Source: Gemmatimonadota bacterium (GTDB lineage: Bacteria > Gemmatimonadota > Gemmatimonadetes > Longimicrobiales > Gaopeijiaceae). Taken from it: a DNA stretch of 64,000 bases. Both the position numbers and the translations under genes were made by a program. The notes under the pieces were generated by a model. The model worked only from the letters and a program-made list of their open reading frames with translations, was not told the DNA's origin and ran no database searches. Each line of letters starts with the position of its first letter. The stretch's first letter is position 1. The DNA lies in NCBI GenBank assembly GCA_022822445.1, contig JAJEBR010000024.1, forward strand, positions 62,001-126,000, written 5' to 3'. This document shows positions 53,272 to 61,511 of the stretch, piece by piece.

Positions 53272-54152
53272 GCGCGGCTCCCGGTCTCCGGCGGCAGCAC
53301 GATTCTGCGCACCGCCTGGGGTGCTCGCTGGTTGGTCACGACCTGTGTGTAACTGGCCCCGGCCATCCGCCAGTCCCGCGCCAGCCGGTCGCGCCAGGCG
53401 CCGAAGTTCTCGAGGTAGCGGAGTCTGGAATAGTCGGTAATGGGGCGCTTCAGCCGTACTTCTTCCGGATCGACGACCAGCGAGGGACGTTGGGACGGTG
53501 ACATCTCCGTGGAGTGGATGATGTGGATGGCGTGCATCTCCCGCCCCGCCGCCGAACGCTCGGTGGCGATCTGCAAGAGGTCCTCCGCGTCGCCCAGAAA
53601 GTCGCTCACAACCGCGATCCGCGCCCGCGGATGCCGGCGAGCCACGGTGTCGAAAACGGGGGCCAGCAGCGGGCTCCCTCCCGGCTCCACCGTGGAGAGC
53701 AGCGCGAGGATCCGGTGCACGATGCCGCGCCGGTTCCGTGCCGGGAGATAGTGCGCGGCCCCGTTCCCGGAGGCGACCGCGACACCGACCGGGTCACGCC
53801 CGTTATGGGCGGCGGACGCGAGCCCGATCGCGATGTGGCGTGCGTGGTGCCACTTCTCCAGCGTACCGGAGGGGTACGCCATCGAGCCCGACGCGTCCAC
53901 GACGAGCATGGTCGGCAGAACCGTCTGCTCGGTGGAAAGGCGGATGTAGGCGCGATCCCTGCGCGCGAGCAGCTTCCAGTCGATCTTGCTGACCTCGTCA
54001 CCCTGCCTGTAGGCGCGGTAGTCCTCGAACTCCGCCGAGATCCCCCGCATCCACGAGCGGTGGTCCCCCGCCAACCCGGCCGGTGCCTTCCGGCGCGCGG
54101 GCCAGCGCAGCGAGCGCACGGCGTCAAGGAGCGCTCCGTCGGCGGCGTTCAT
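53268..54152 (-). CDS. DUF58 domain protein (VWA-like)
   Basis: A 294-residue soluble protein with the DUF58 signature YRQGDEVSKIDWKLLARRDRAYIR (in part) and a VWA-type site VVDASGSM (DxSxS), so it may bind a divalent metal. DUF58 proteins are usual partners of MoxR ATPases. Four-base overlap with the BatA-like gene and a 49-base gap to moxR indicate one operon. It probably serves as an adaptor in a MoxR-driven assembly process. Confidence 0.9.
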   Translation of the reverse strand: MNAADGALLDAVRSLRWPARRKAPAGLAGDHRSWMRGISAEFEDYRAYRQGDEVSKIDWKLLARRDRAYIRLSTEQTVLPTMLVVDASGSMAYPSGTLEKWHHARHIAIGLASAAHNGRDPVGVAVASGNGAAHYLPARNRRGIVHRILALLSTVEPGGSPLLAPVFDTVARRHPRARIAVVSDFLGDAEDLLQIATERSAAGREMHAIHIIHSTEMSPSQRPSLVVDPEEVRLKRPITDYSRLRYLENFGAWRDRLARDWRMAGASYTQVVTNQRAPQAVRRIVLPPETGSRA

Positions 54153-54201
54153 CGGCGACTGGCCGCTCCCCGTGCGGCCCGGGGGTTCACCACGGCCTCC
54201 C

Positions 54202-55278
54202 CTAAAGCGGGATGTCGCTCTTCGGCGGAGGCACCACTTCGAGGAGGTGCTCGATGATCCGCTCGATCGTGATCCCCTCGGCTTCGGCCGCGAAGTTGGG
54301 AAGCACCCGGTGGCGCATGGCGGGATGGATCACCCTCTGGATATCCCCCGGAGAGACGTTGAGCCGGCCGTGCAGGAGCGCGTGCGCCTTGGCCCCCATG
54401 ATCAGCGCCTGGCCCGCGCGCGGCCCGGCCCCCCAGCGCACGTACTGCTTCACCATCTCGGAGACACCCGGCTCGGTGGGCCGCGTGGCACGGGCGAGCG
54501 CGGCCGCGTACTCGAGCGCGGGTTCCGGAGCGGCGATCTCCCGGATCATGTGGTTGAGGGCGAGGAGACCGGGCCCGTCCAGAACGGGCCGGATCTCCAC
54601 CCCGCTCACCGCGGTCGTCGTGCGCAGGATTCCCACCTCTTCGCCCTGCGAGGGATACTGCACCCGGATGTCGAAGAGGAAGCGGTCCAGCTGCGCTTCC
54701 GGCAGCGGATAGGTCCCCTCCTGTTCGATCGGGTTCTGCGTCGCGAGCACGAAGAAGGGGCGGGGCAGGGGCATCGTCTCGCCGCCGGCCGAGACGTGCC
54801 GTTCCTGCATCGCCTCGAGCATCGCGGCCTGCGTGCGGGGGGGCGCGCGGTTGATCTCGTCCGCGAGGATGATGTTGGCGAAGATCGGGCCGGGCACGAA
54901 GCGGAAGGCGCGGTGCCCGGTGGCGCTGTCCTCCTCCATGACCTCCGTCCCGGTGATGTCGCTGGGGACCAGATCGGGGGTGAACTGAATTCGCCGGAAC
55001 TCGAGCGACATCGCCTGCGCGATCGTCTGGATGAGCAGGGTCTTGGCCAGACCCGGAACGCCGACGAGGAGCGCGTGGCCCCCGGAGAGGATCGCCAGCA
55101 GCACTTCCTCGATCACCTGCTCCTGGCCGATGATGACCTTGGCCACCTCGCTCTTGAGCCGCGTGACACCTTCGAGGAGTTCGTTTCGGGAAACGGTGGC
55201 GGCGACGGGCGGCGCGCCGTCGCCCAGCGCGTCCACCGGCGCGTCGGGTCCCGTGATTGTCGCTGCCTCAGACTGCAT
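54202..55278 (-). CDS. MoxR family AAA+ ATPase
   Basis: An AAA+ chaperone-like ATPase of 358 residues with Walker A LLVGVPGLAKT, Walker B ILADEINRAP, sensor LATQNPIEQEGTYPLPEAQLDRF and a lid domain. MoxR proteins remodel VWA-containing partners, here DUF58 and the BatA-like protein. The start ATG at 55278 overlaps the stop of the PmbA-like gene by 11 bases, so the TldD/PmbA genes are in the same transcript. Confidence 0.95.
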   Translation of the reverse strand: MQSEAATITGPDAPVDALGDGAPPVAATVSRNELLEGVTRLKSEVAKVIIGQEQVIEEVLLAILSGGHALLVGVPGLAKTLLIQTIAQAMSLEFRRIQFTPDLVPSDITGTEVMEEDSATGHRAFRFVPGPIFANIILADEINRAPPRTQAAMLEAMQERHVSAGGETMPLPRPFFVLATQNPIEQEGTYPLPEAQLDRFLFDIRVQYPSQGEEVGILRTTTAVSGVEIRPVLDGPGLLALNHMIREIAAPEPALEYAAALARATRPTEPGVSEMVKQYVRWGAGPRAGQALIMGAKAHALLHGRLNVSPGDIQRVIHPAMRHRVLPNFAAEAEGITIERIIEHLLEVVPPPKSDIPL

Positions 55279-56626
55279 CTGCGATCGCCGTGAAGTTGAA
55301 GTCGCGTGACCGGACTGGCGGGAGTACGAAACTGCCGCCCGCGGTCATCATGGGCTCGCCGATCGCTTCGAGGTTGTTGAGGAAGTACATGTGCGAATCA
55401 ACATAGCGCATGTTCGCGATCGGACGGGTGATCCGGCCCCTTTCCACAAGCCAGGTTCCGTCACGGGTCACGCCGGTGAAGACGAGCCGCCGGAAGTCCG
55501 CGAAGAGCGTGGTCAGCCGGGTCACGTAGACCCCCCGCTCGCAGGTCGCGATCATCTCGTCCAGCGTCATGAGCTGCGTGCCCTCCTTCGGCTGGAGACG
55601 GACCGAGACGGGATTCGCCAGGGGATAGTCCCGGCCGCGCTCCACGGCGGTGTCGTCACCGAAACTCAGGTTCCTGAGGATGCCGTCCTGGACCCAGTAG
55701 GTGCGGTCGAAGGGGACGCCCACCCCGTTGAAGGGGCAGAAGGGTCCGTCCGGGTCCATCGGATCGGAGACGAACGAGAGCCGGTCGTCGAAGACCTGCT
55801 GGCCGATCTTGGTGCCGCCGCCGGGGGCCGCCCAGACGTTGAACCCCGACTCCGCGCCCGAGAGATCCATGTGATACCGCATCATGTTGAAGATCATCTG
55901 CGCGTAGGCGTCCGGCTCCAGGATGACGGTGTAGCGCCCGGGTTCGATGGCCTGCGGCCCGCGGGAGCGTTCCGCCTTGTCGGTCGCCCGGTCCGCCACG
56001 GCGGCGCCGTCCATGTCGTCGAAGTTGTAGACGTACTTGCCGGCCCAACCCGATCCGGTGTTGTCGTTCGTCCGGGCCGAGAGCGACAGCGAGCCGTTCG
56101 TGCTGCGGCAGTACCCCACCAGGCCCGCCGAGTTCGCCACCAGCATCGAGGCCACGCTCAGGTCGACGGTCCCCGCGGAGACGAAACCGTCCGTCCGTTC
56201 GATGGCGCTGACCGCGCGCTCGATCCGGTCCTCGATGTCCACCGCCCGGGTCGCCTCGGACCAGAGGCCCGGCGGCGTCGGATAGTTCCGCGGCTGGATG
56301 AGACGGCTCGTCCCGTGCTCGCCGGGACCGTCGCCCGTGGCTTCCTCCGCCCAGCGCACGGCTTCCATGAGCCCTTCGTCGTCGAAGCGCTGCGTGACTC
56401 CGGCCGCCGTCTTGCCGTTCATCATCGACGTGACCGTCACCTGACCCAGCGAGGCGTCGAGCTGCGTCGTGATCTCGTTTCGCGAAAAACGGCTGTTCTG
56501 CGCGTTGCTGAGCTGCACGGTGACAATCGTGTCCGCGCTCGGATCGGCGAAGGAAAGGACCTTTTGCGCGATCGCCTCGGCCTCCTCCCTGGTCAGGATC
56601 TGGCCGGTGGCCTTCCGCTTGCTCAT
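55268..56626 (-). CDS. PmbA/TldE-like protein (copy 1)
   Basis: A 452-residue PmbA-family protein without a signal peptide. Family features are MLVANSAGLVGYCRST, VILEPDAYAQMIF, DDRLSFVSDPMDP and the C-terminal MRYVDSHMYFLNNLEAIGEP. PmbA itself lacks the metal motif and works with TldD as a heterodimer in peptide processing. The start ATG directly abuts the TldD stop (TAG-ATG). The Shine-Dalgarno sequence GGGAGG is made by the last codons (Gly-Arg-Arg) of the TldD gene, so the pair is tightly coupled. The partner carries a Tat signal, which this protein lacks; it might be exported with it. Confidence 0.9.
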   Translation of the reverse strand: MSKRKATGQILTREEAEAIAQKVLSFADPSADTIVTVQLSNAQNSRFSRNEITTQLDASLGQVTVTSMMNGKTAAGVTQRFDDEGLMEAVRWAEEATGDGPGEHGTSRLIQPRNYPTPPGLWSEATRAVDIEDRIERAVSAIERTDGFVSAGTVDLSVASMLVANSAGLVGYCRSTNGSLSLSARTNDNTGSGWAGKYVYNFDDMDGAAVADRATDKAERSRGPQAIEPGRYTVILEPDAYAQMIFNMMRYHMDLSGAESGFNVWAAPGGGTKIGQQVFDDRLSFVSDPMDPDGPFCPFNGVGVPFDRTYWVQDGILRNLSFGDDTAVERGRDYPLANPVSVRLQPKEGTQLMTLDEMIATCERGVYVTRLTTLFADFRRLVFTGVTRDGTWLVERGRITRPIANMRYVDSHMYFLNNLEAIGEPMMTAGGSFVLPPVRSRDFNFTAIADAV

Positions 56627-58276
56627 CTAGCGCCTCCCGTAGGTGAATACGTTGACCTGTCTGAACCGGGCGGCCGGCGCGCCCACCGTGCGTCCGATGT
56701 TCTGGAAGGGATCGCCCTTGCCGGTCCCGCCGCCGTGATAGCCGAAGGTGCCGGCACCCCCGATCATGTCCATGGAGCGCCAGAAGTCGGGGGTGCGGGC
56801 CAGGAAGTTGGGCTGGCTGATCGGATCGCCGAGCTTGCCGTCCCGGATTTCGTGGGCCATCCCGGATGCCGAGAACTGCAGGTTCAGCATCGGCGGATCG
56901 ACGTAGCCGAACCCGCCGCGGTGGATGTAGATGCCGTCCTCCGTCTCGGCGATCATCTCGTCGATGGAGACGTCCTCCTCGCCGGGGTCCATGATCGCGA
57001 TGCTCGGCGCCACGACCTGGACCAGCACCGATCCCTGCGACCCCGCCGCGCCGCGCGAGCCCGGCGGCATCCCGTTGCGCCGGTACCACCAGTCAAGTTG
57101 CGGCGCGAACTCGCGGGTGGTGAAGTAGTCCATCACCACACCCTCGCGGATGAGCGGGTAGTCCGCGGGAGCGACGCCTTCGACGTCCCATCTGTACATG
57201 CCGCCGGCGCGGGGTGCCGACCCGGTCGCGCGCACATTGAGCTTCGGGTTGTTGAAGGAGAACTGTCCCAGGACCTCCTCGGGCGGGCTCAGGTAGCTCG
57301 TCCCGCCGGCGTGCATCTCGTAGCCGAGGACGCGGTCGAACTCCAGCGCCCGCACGATCGAGGCGTTGAAGGCCGACGACACCGCGGACGAATCGAGGAC
57401 CACGTCGTAGCGCCCCACGTCGGGTTCCCTCGCGTTCATCATCATGACGGCGTCCTCGACCGCCTGTTCGGCGTCCGCCGCGAAGGGGATCCCGTCGATC
57501 GCCTCCCACCCGTAGCCGCCCGTCCTGAACGATTCCGGGCTGCTGGAGCCGAAATTCATGCGGTCTTCCGAGATCACCTGGGCGCCGTACTGGTTGCCGA
57601 AGCCATGGAAGCGCTGGGCGATGTAGGATCCCTCGGTCGACGCGAAGACGACATCGGTCTTGCCGAACAGGAAGTCGGAGAAACCGGTGACTCCGGGGAC
57701 ACCCATCGCCTCGCCGGCGTTCATGACCGCTTCGTTCGCCTGGATCTGAAGCTCGAGCTGGTCCTGGATCGTGTAGTTCCAGGGGTCGAGGTCGATCGGG
57801 GTCTCCCACTCGCCGTCGGCGACGACGGGGGCCGGCGCGAGTTCCAGGGTGCGCGTCTTGCCCCACGGGTTCAGCGTCGACTGCCGCACCGCGACCTGCG
57901 CGACCCGGGCAGCCTCTGCTTCCGTGACGATCGTCGACGACGCGAAGCCCCACGCCCCGTCCACGAGCACGCGGACCCCGAAGTTGAGCGATCCGGAGAT
58001 CAGCTGCGTGAATACCTGGCGATTCTGCACGATGGTCCGGCGGCTCGCCCCGCTGGCCACGCGCACGTCCGCGTAGCGCGCACCCGAGGCCCGGGCGGCG
58101 TCGAGCGCGGCCATCGCGATCGCGCGCACGTCGGGGTCCTGCAGGAGCGGTCGGAACGGCCTGTAGCGGCGCGCGGCCTCATGGGGGTCGGTCAGCAGCG
58201 TGGAATCGAAGCCGAGGAATCCGGCCGCCGCGAAGGCCGAGCCCGTGCGAACGAAGTCCCGGCGGGACCAGGTCAT
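56627..58276 (-). CDS. Tat-exported TldD-like protein without HExxxH (copy 1)
   Basis: A 549-residue TldD-family protein with a twin-arginine signal (WSRRDFVRTGSAFAAAGF). Family segments are RYADVRVASG, NFGVRVLVDGAWGFASS and SIVRALEFD...GGTSYLSP. Aligned by eye with E. coli TldD, its HEAVGHGLEGD becomes NASIVRALEFD (residues 304-314), so both histidines and the glutamate of the zinc motif are gone while LE-x-D is kept. It may therefore be a non-metal scaffold or use another chemistry. Paired with PmbA copy 1. GGGAGG precedes ATG 58276. Confidence 0.88.
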   Translation of the reverse strand: MTWSRRDFVRTGSAFAAAGFLGFDSTLLTDPHEAARRYRPFRPLLQDPDVRAIAMAALDAARASGARYADVRVASGASRRTIVQNRQVFTQLISGSLNFGVRVLVDGAWGFASSTIVTEAEAARVAQVAVRQSTLNPWGKTRTLELAPAPVVADGEWETPIDLDPWNYTIQDQLELQIQANEAVMNAGEAMGVPGVTGFSDFLFGKTDVVFASTEGSYIAQRFHGFGNQYGAQVISEDRMNFGSSSPESFRTGGYGWEAIDGIPFAADAEQAVEDAVMMMNAREPDVGRYDVVLDSSAVSSAFNASIVRALEFDRVLGYEMHAGGTSYLSPPEEVLGQFSFNNPKLNVRATGSAPRAGGMYRWDVEGVAPADYPLIREGVVMDYFTTREFAPQLDWWYRRNGMPPGSRGAAGSQGSVLVQVVAPSIAIMDPGEEDVSIDEMIAETEDGIYIHRGGFGYVDPPMLNLQFSASGMAHEIRDGKLGDPISQPNFLARTPDFWRSMDMIGGAGTFGYHGGGTGKGDPFQNIGRTVGAPAARFRQVNVFTYGRR

Positions 58277-58381
58277 GTCACAATCCTCCCGTGGGGGGTG
58301 CCTCTGAAGCCGTCCCACAGTATGTGATCACCCAGGGTGCGGCAACATCGAAGGTGGGGAGCCGTCCCTGTCGCTCAGTCA

Positions 58382-60031
58382 CTAACGCCTCGAGTAGGTG
58401 AAGACGTTGATCTCCCGGAACCTCGCCGCCGGCGCGCCCACGGTGCGTCCGATCTGCTGGAACGGATCGCCCTTGCCCGTTCCGCCGCCGTTGTACGCGA
58501 AGGTGTCCGCGCCCCCGATCATATCCATCGAGCGCCAGAAGTCCGGGGTGCTGGCCAGGAACACCGGCCGGCTGACGGGCTCGCCGAGCTTGCCGTCCCG
58601 GATCTCGTGGGCCATCCCGCTCCCGCTGAACTGCATGTTCAGCATGGGGGGGTCCACCGACGCGAATCCGCCCCGGTGGATGTAGATCCCGTCCTCCGTC
58701 TCCGAGATCATCTCCTCGACCGAGACGTCCTCCTCGCCGGGGTCCATGATCGCGATGCTCGGCGCCACGACCTGAATGAGCACGGATCCCTGCGACCCGG
58801 CGGTGCCCCGCGACTCCACCGGCATGCCGTTGCGCCGGTACCACCACTCCAGTTGCGGCGCAAACTCGCGGGTCGTGAAGTAGTCCATCACGACGCCTTC
58901 GCGGATGAGCTGGTAGTCGGCGGGCGCCACCCCCTCCACGTCCCACCTGTACATGCCGCCGGCCCGAGGCGCCGACCCCGTCGCCCGCACGTTGAGCCTG
59001 GGGTTGTTGTAGGAGAACTGCCCCAGCACTTCCTCCGGCGGGGCGAGGTAGCTGGTCCCGCCCGCGTACATCTCGTAGCCGAGCACCCGGTCGAACTCGA
59101 GCGCCCGCACGATCGAGGCGTTGAATGCCGCCGACACCGCCGACGAATCGAGGACCAGGTCGTAGCGCCCCACGTCGAGATCCTTCGCGTTCATCATCAT
59201 GATGGCGTCGTCGACCGCCTGCTCCGCGTCCGCCGTGAACGGGACCCCGTCGATCGCCTCCCACCCGTAGCCGCCCGTCCTGAACGACTCCGGGCTGCTG
59301 GAGCCGAAGCGCATGCGGTCTTCCGAGATGGTGTCGGCGGCGTACGTGTTGCCAAAGCTGTGGAAACGCTGTGCGATGTAGGAGCCCTCACTCGACGCGA
59401 AGACCACATCGGCCTTGCCGAACTCGAACCACGAGTACGCCCGGACGCCGGCAATCCCCTTCGTCTCGCCGACCCGCATGATCGCCTCGTTGGCCTCGAG
59501 CTGGAGCTCCAGCTGGTCCTGGATGGTGTAGTTCCAGGGGTCGAGGTCGATCGGGGTCTCCCACTGGCCGTCGGGCACGACGGGGGCCGGGGCGAGCTCC
59601 AGCGTGCGCGTCTCCCCCCACGGGTTTAGCGACGACTGGCGCACCGCGAGCTGGGCCACCCGCGCGGCTTCCTCCTCCGTGACGATAGTCGACGATGCGA
59701 ACCCCCACGCCCCGTCCACGAGCACGCGCACCCCGAAGTTGAGCTGTCCCATGACCGCCTGCGTGGAGACCTGGCGGTCGAGGACGATGGTCCTGCGGGT
59801 GATTCCGCTGGCGATGCGCACATCGGCGTAGCGGGCGCCCGCGGCCTTTGCGGCATCGAGAGCGGCCATCGCGACCGCGCGCACATCCGGGTCCTGGAGG
59901 AGCGGCCGGAAGGGGCGGTAGCGGCGCGCGGCCTCGTAGGGATCGTGCAGAAAAGCCGCGTCGAAGCCGACCAGTCCGGCCGCCGCGAAGGCGGATCCCG
60001 TACGCAGAAAATCCCTGCGTGACCAGGTCAT
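58382..60031 (-). CDS. Tat-exported TldD-like protein without HExxxH (copy 2, no PmbA partner)
   Basis: A 549-residue paralogue very similar to copy 1, with the same Tat signal and the same replacement NASIVRALEFD in place of the metal motif. It is followed by a 105-bp gap and TldD copy 1 rather than by a PmbA gene. Its C-terminus SRR is not encoded by the GGGAGG that serves as ribosome-binding site in the other two copies. It looks like a duplicate that lost its partner. The motif site E lies just upstream. Confidence 0.88.
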   Translation of the reverse strand: MTWSRRDFLRTGSAFAAAGLVGFDAAFLHDPYEAARRYRPFRPLLQDPDVRAVAMAALDAAKAAGARYADVRIASGITRRTIVLDRQVSTQAVMGQLNFGVRVLVDGAWGFASSTIVTEEEAARVAQLAVRQSSLNPWGETRTLELAPAPVVPDGQWETPIDLDPWNYTIQDQLELQLEANEAIMRVGETKGIAGVRAYSWFEFGKADVVFASSEGSYIAQRFHSFGNTYAADTISEDRMRFGSSSPESFRTGGYGWEAIDGVPFTADAEQAVDDAIMMMNAKDLDVGRYDLVLDSSAVSAAFNASIVRALEFDRVLGYEMYAGGTSYLAPPEEVLGQFSYNNPRLNVRATGSAPRAGGMYRWDVEGVAPADYQLIREGVVMDYFTTREFAPQLEWWYRRNGMPVESRGTAGSQGSVLIQVVAPSIAIMDPGEEDVSVEEMISETEDGIYIHRGGFASVDPPMLNMQFSGSGMAHEIRDGKLGEPVSRPVFLASTPDFWRSMDMIGGADTFAYNGGGTGKGDPFQQIGRTVGAPAARFREINVFTYSRR

Positions 60032-60044
60032 TTCATCTCCCTTT

Positions 60045-60071
60045 CGTCATGTCTACATGACATTTTGTAAA
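60045..60071 (-). promoter_or_regulatory. Dispersed 27-bp AT-rich motif, site E
   Basis: On the minus strand, TTTACA (60071-60066) and ATGACG (60050-60045) have exactly 15 bp between them; the spacer contains TGTCATGT and is nearly identical to site A. It lies in the 61-bp gap between PmbA copy 2 and TldD copy 2, ending 14 bases before the TldD start, so it could drive or regulate the distal part of this cluster. Confidence 0.6.
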
Positions 60072-60092
60072 CTCGGCTTTACATTTCCACTG

Positions 60093-61511
60093 CTACACCG
60101 CATCCGCGATCGCGGTAAAGTTGAAGTCGCGCGACCGGACCGGCGGAAGCATGAAGCCGCCGGTCGCCGCCAGCACCGGCTCGCCGACCGCCTCCAGGTT
60201 GTTCAGGAAGTACATGTGCGAGTCCACGTAGCGCATGTTCTTGATCGGACGGGTGATCCTGCCGCGCTCGACCAGCCAGGTGCCGTCGCGGGTGACCCCG
60301 GTGAAGACCAGCCGCCGGAAGTCGGCGACTCCCATCGTCAGGCGGGTCACGTAGATTCCCCGCTCGCACGTTTCGACCATCTCGTCGAGCGTGAGCAGTT
60401 CCGTGCCCTCCTTCGGCTGGAGCCGCACCGAAACCGGGTTCGCCAGCGGATACTCCAGGCCGCGCTCGATCGCGGTGGCGTCGCCGAAGCTCAGGTTCCT
60501 GAGGATCCCGTCCTGTACCCAGTAGGTGCGGTCGAAGGGGACGCCGGTTCCGCTGAAGGGGCAGAAAGGCGCGTCGGGATCCATCGGGTCGGAGACGAAC
60601 GACAGCCGCTCGTCGAAGACCTGCTGGCCGATCTTCGTGCCCCCGTTGGGGTCGGCGAAGACGCTGGAGCCCCGTTGCGCGCTGGGCAGGTCCATGTGGT
60701 ACTGCATCATGAAAGCGATCATCGAGGCGTAGGCGTCGGGCTCCAGGATCACCGTGTAGCGCGCGGGTTCCACCGCCGACGGGTTGCGGGACCGCTCCGC
60801 CTTGTCCGTCGCCTTCGCCGCCACCGCGACCGTGTCCATGTCGTTGAAGTCGTAGATCGCCTTGCCGGCCCAACCGGATCCGGTGTTGTCGTCGGTGCGG
60901 GCGCCCAGCTCCATGGTGCCGGTCGTGCTGCGGCAGTAGGCGACCAGCCCGGCCGAGTTGGCCACCAGCATCGAGTTGATGCCCAGGTCGAGGGTGCCCG
61001 CCGCCACGTATCCGTCCGCCCGCTCGATCGCCTCGACCGCCTTGCGGATCCGGTCGGGAATGTCCACCTCGCGGCTCGCCTCGGACCAGAGCCCCGGCGG
61101 CACCGGATAGTCGCGCGGCTGGATGAGGCGCCCCATCTCCTGCCGCCCCCCCGGCCCCTCCCGCGCGGAGTCCTCGGCCCACTTCACGGCCTGCATCAGC
61201 CCCTCGTCGTCGAAGCGCTGCGTCGTGCCCTGCGCGATCCGGCCGTTGAGCCGCGTGGTCACGGCCACCCCGCCCAGCGACGCGTCGCGCTGCGTCGTGA
61301 TCCGGTTGATGCCGATGCGGGTGTTCTGCGAGTTGGCCAGCGACACGTTGACGATCGTCTCCGCATTCGGATCCGCGAAGGAGAGCGCCTTCTTCGCGAT
61401 CGCCTCGGCCTCCTCCCTGGTCAGGATTTCCCCGGTGGCAGCGATGCCCGTGCGCTTCGCCCCCGTCTCCGTGCTGCCCGCCGCCGCGGCACTCGAATCC
61501 CTGCTCATCAT
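60093..61511 (-). CDS. PmbA/TldE-like protein (copy 2)
   Basis: A 472-residue paralogue of the protein at 55268-56626, with the same family segments (MLVANSAGLVAYCRST, VILEPDAYASMIAF, MRYVDSHMYFLNNLEAVGEP) and an added Ser/Ala/Thr-rich N-terminus of about 25 residues. No signal peptide is evident. The start ATG overlaps the TldD copy 3 stop in ATGA, and GGGAGG upstream is again part of the Gly-Arg-Arg codons of TldD. It forms a coupled pair with TldD copy 3. Confidence 0.9.
   Translation of the reverse strand: MMSRDSSAAAAGSTETGAKRTGIAATGEILTREEAEAIAKKALSFADPNAETIVNVSLANSQNTRIGINRITTQRDASLGGVAVTTRLNGRIAQGTTQRFDDEGLMQAVKWAEDSAREGPGGRQEMGRLIQPRDYPVPPGLWSEASREVDIPDRIRKAVEAIERADGYVAAGTLDLGINSMLVANSAGLVAYCRSTTGTMELGARTDDNTGSGWAGKAIYDFNDMDTVAVAAKATDKAERSRNPSAVEPARYTVILEPDAYASMIAFMMQYHMDLPSAQRGSSVFADPNGGTKIGQQVFDERLSFVSDPMDPDAPFCPFSGTGVPFDRTYWVQDGILRNLSFGDATAIERGLEYPLANPVSVRLQPKEGTELLTLDEMVETCERGIYVTRLTMGVADFRRLVFTGVTRDGTWLVERGRITRPIKNMRYVDSHMYFLNNLEAVGEPVLAATGGFMLPPVRSRDFNFTAIADAV

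Noticed and set aside
55391-58327. Long plus-strand open frame opposite the PmbA and TldD genes
   Set aside because: Arg/His/Val-rich composition and full overlap with clear family members show it is a codon-bias artefact.
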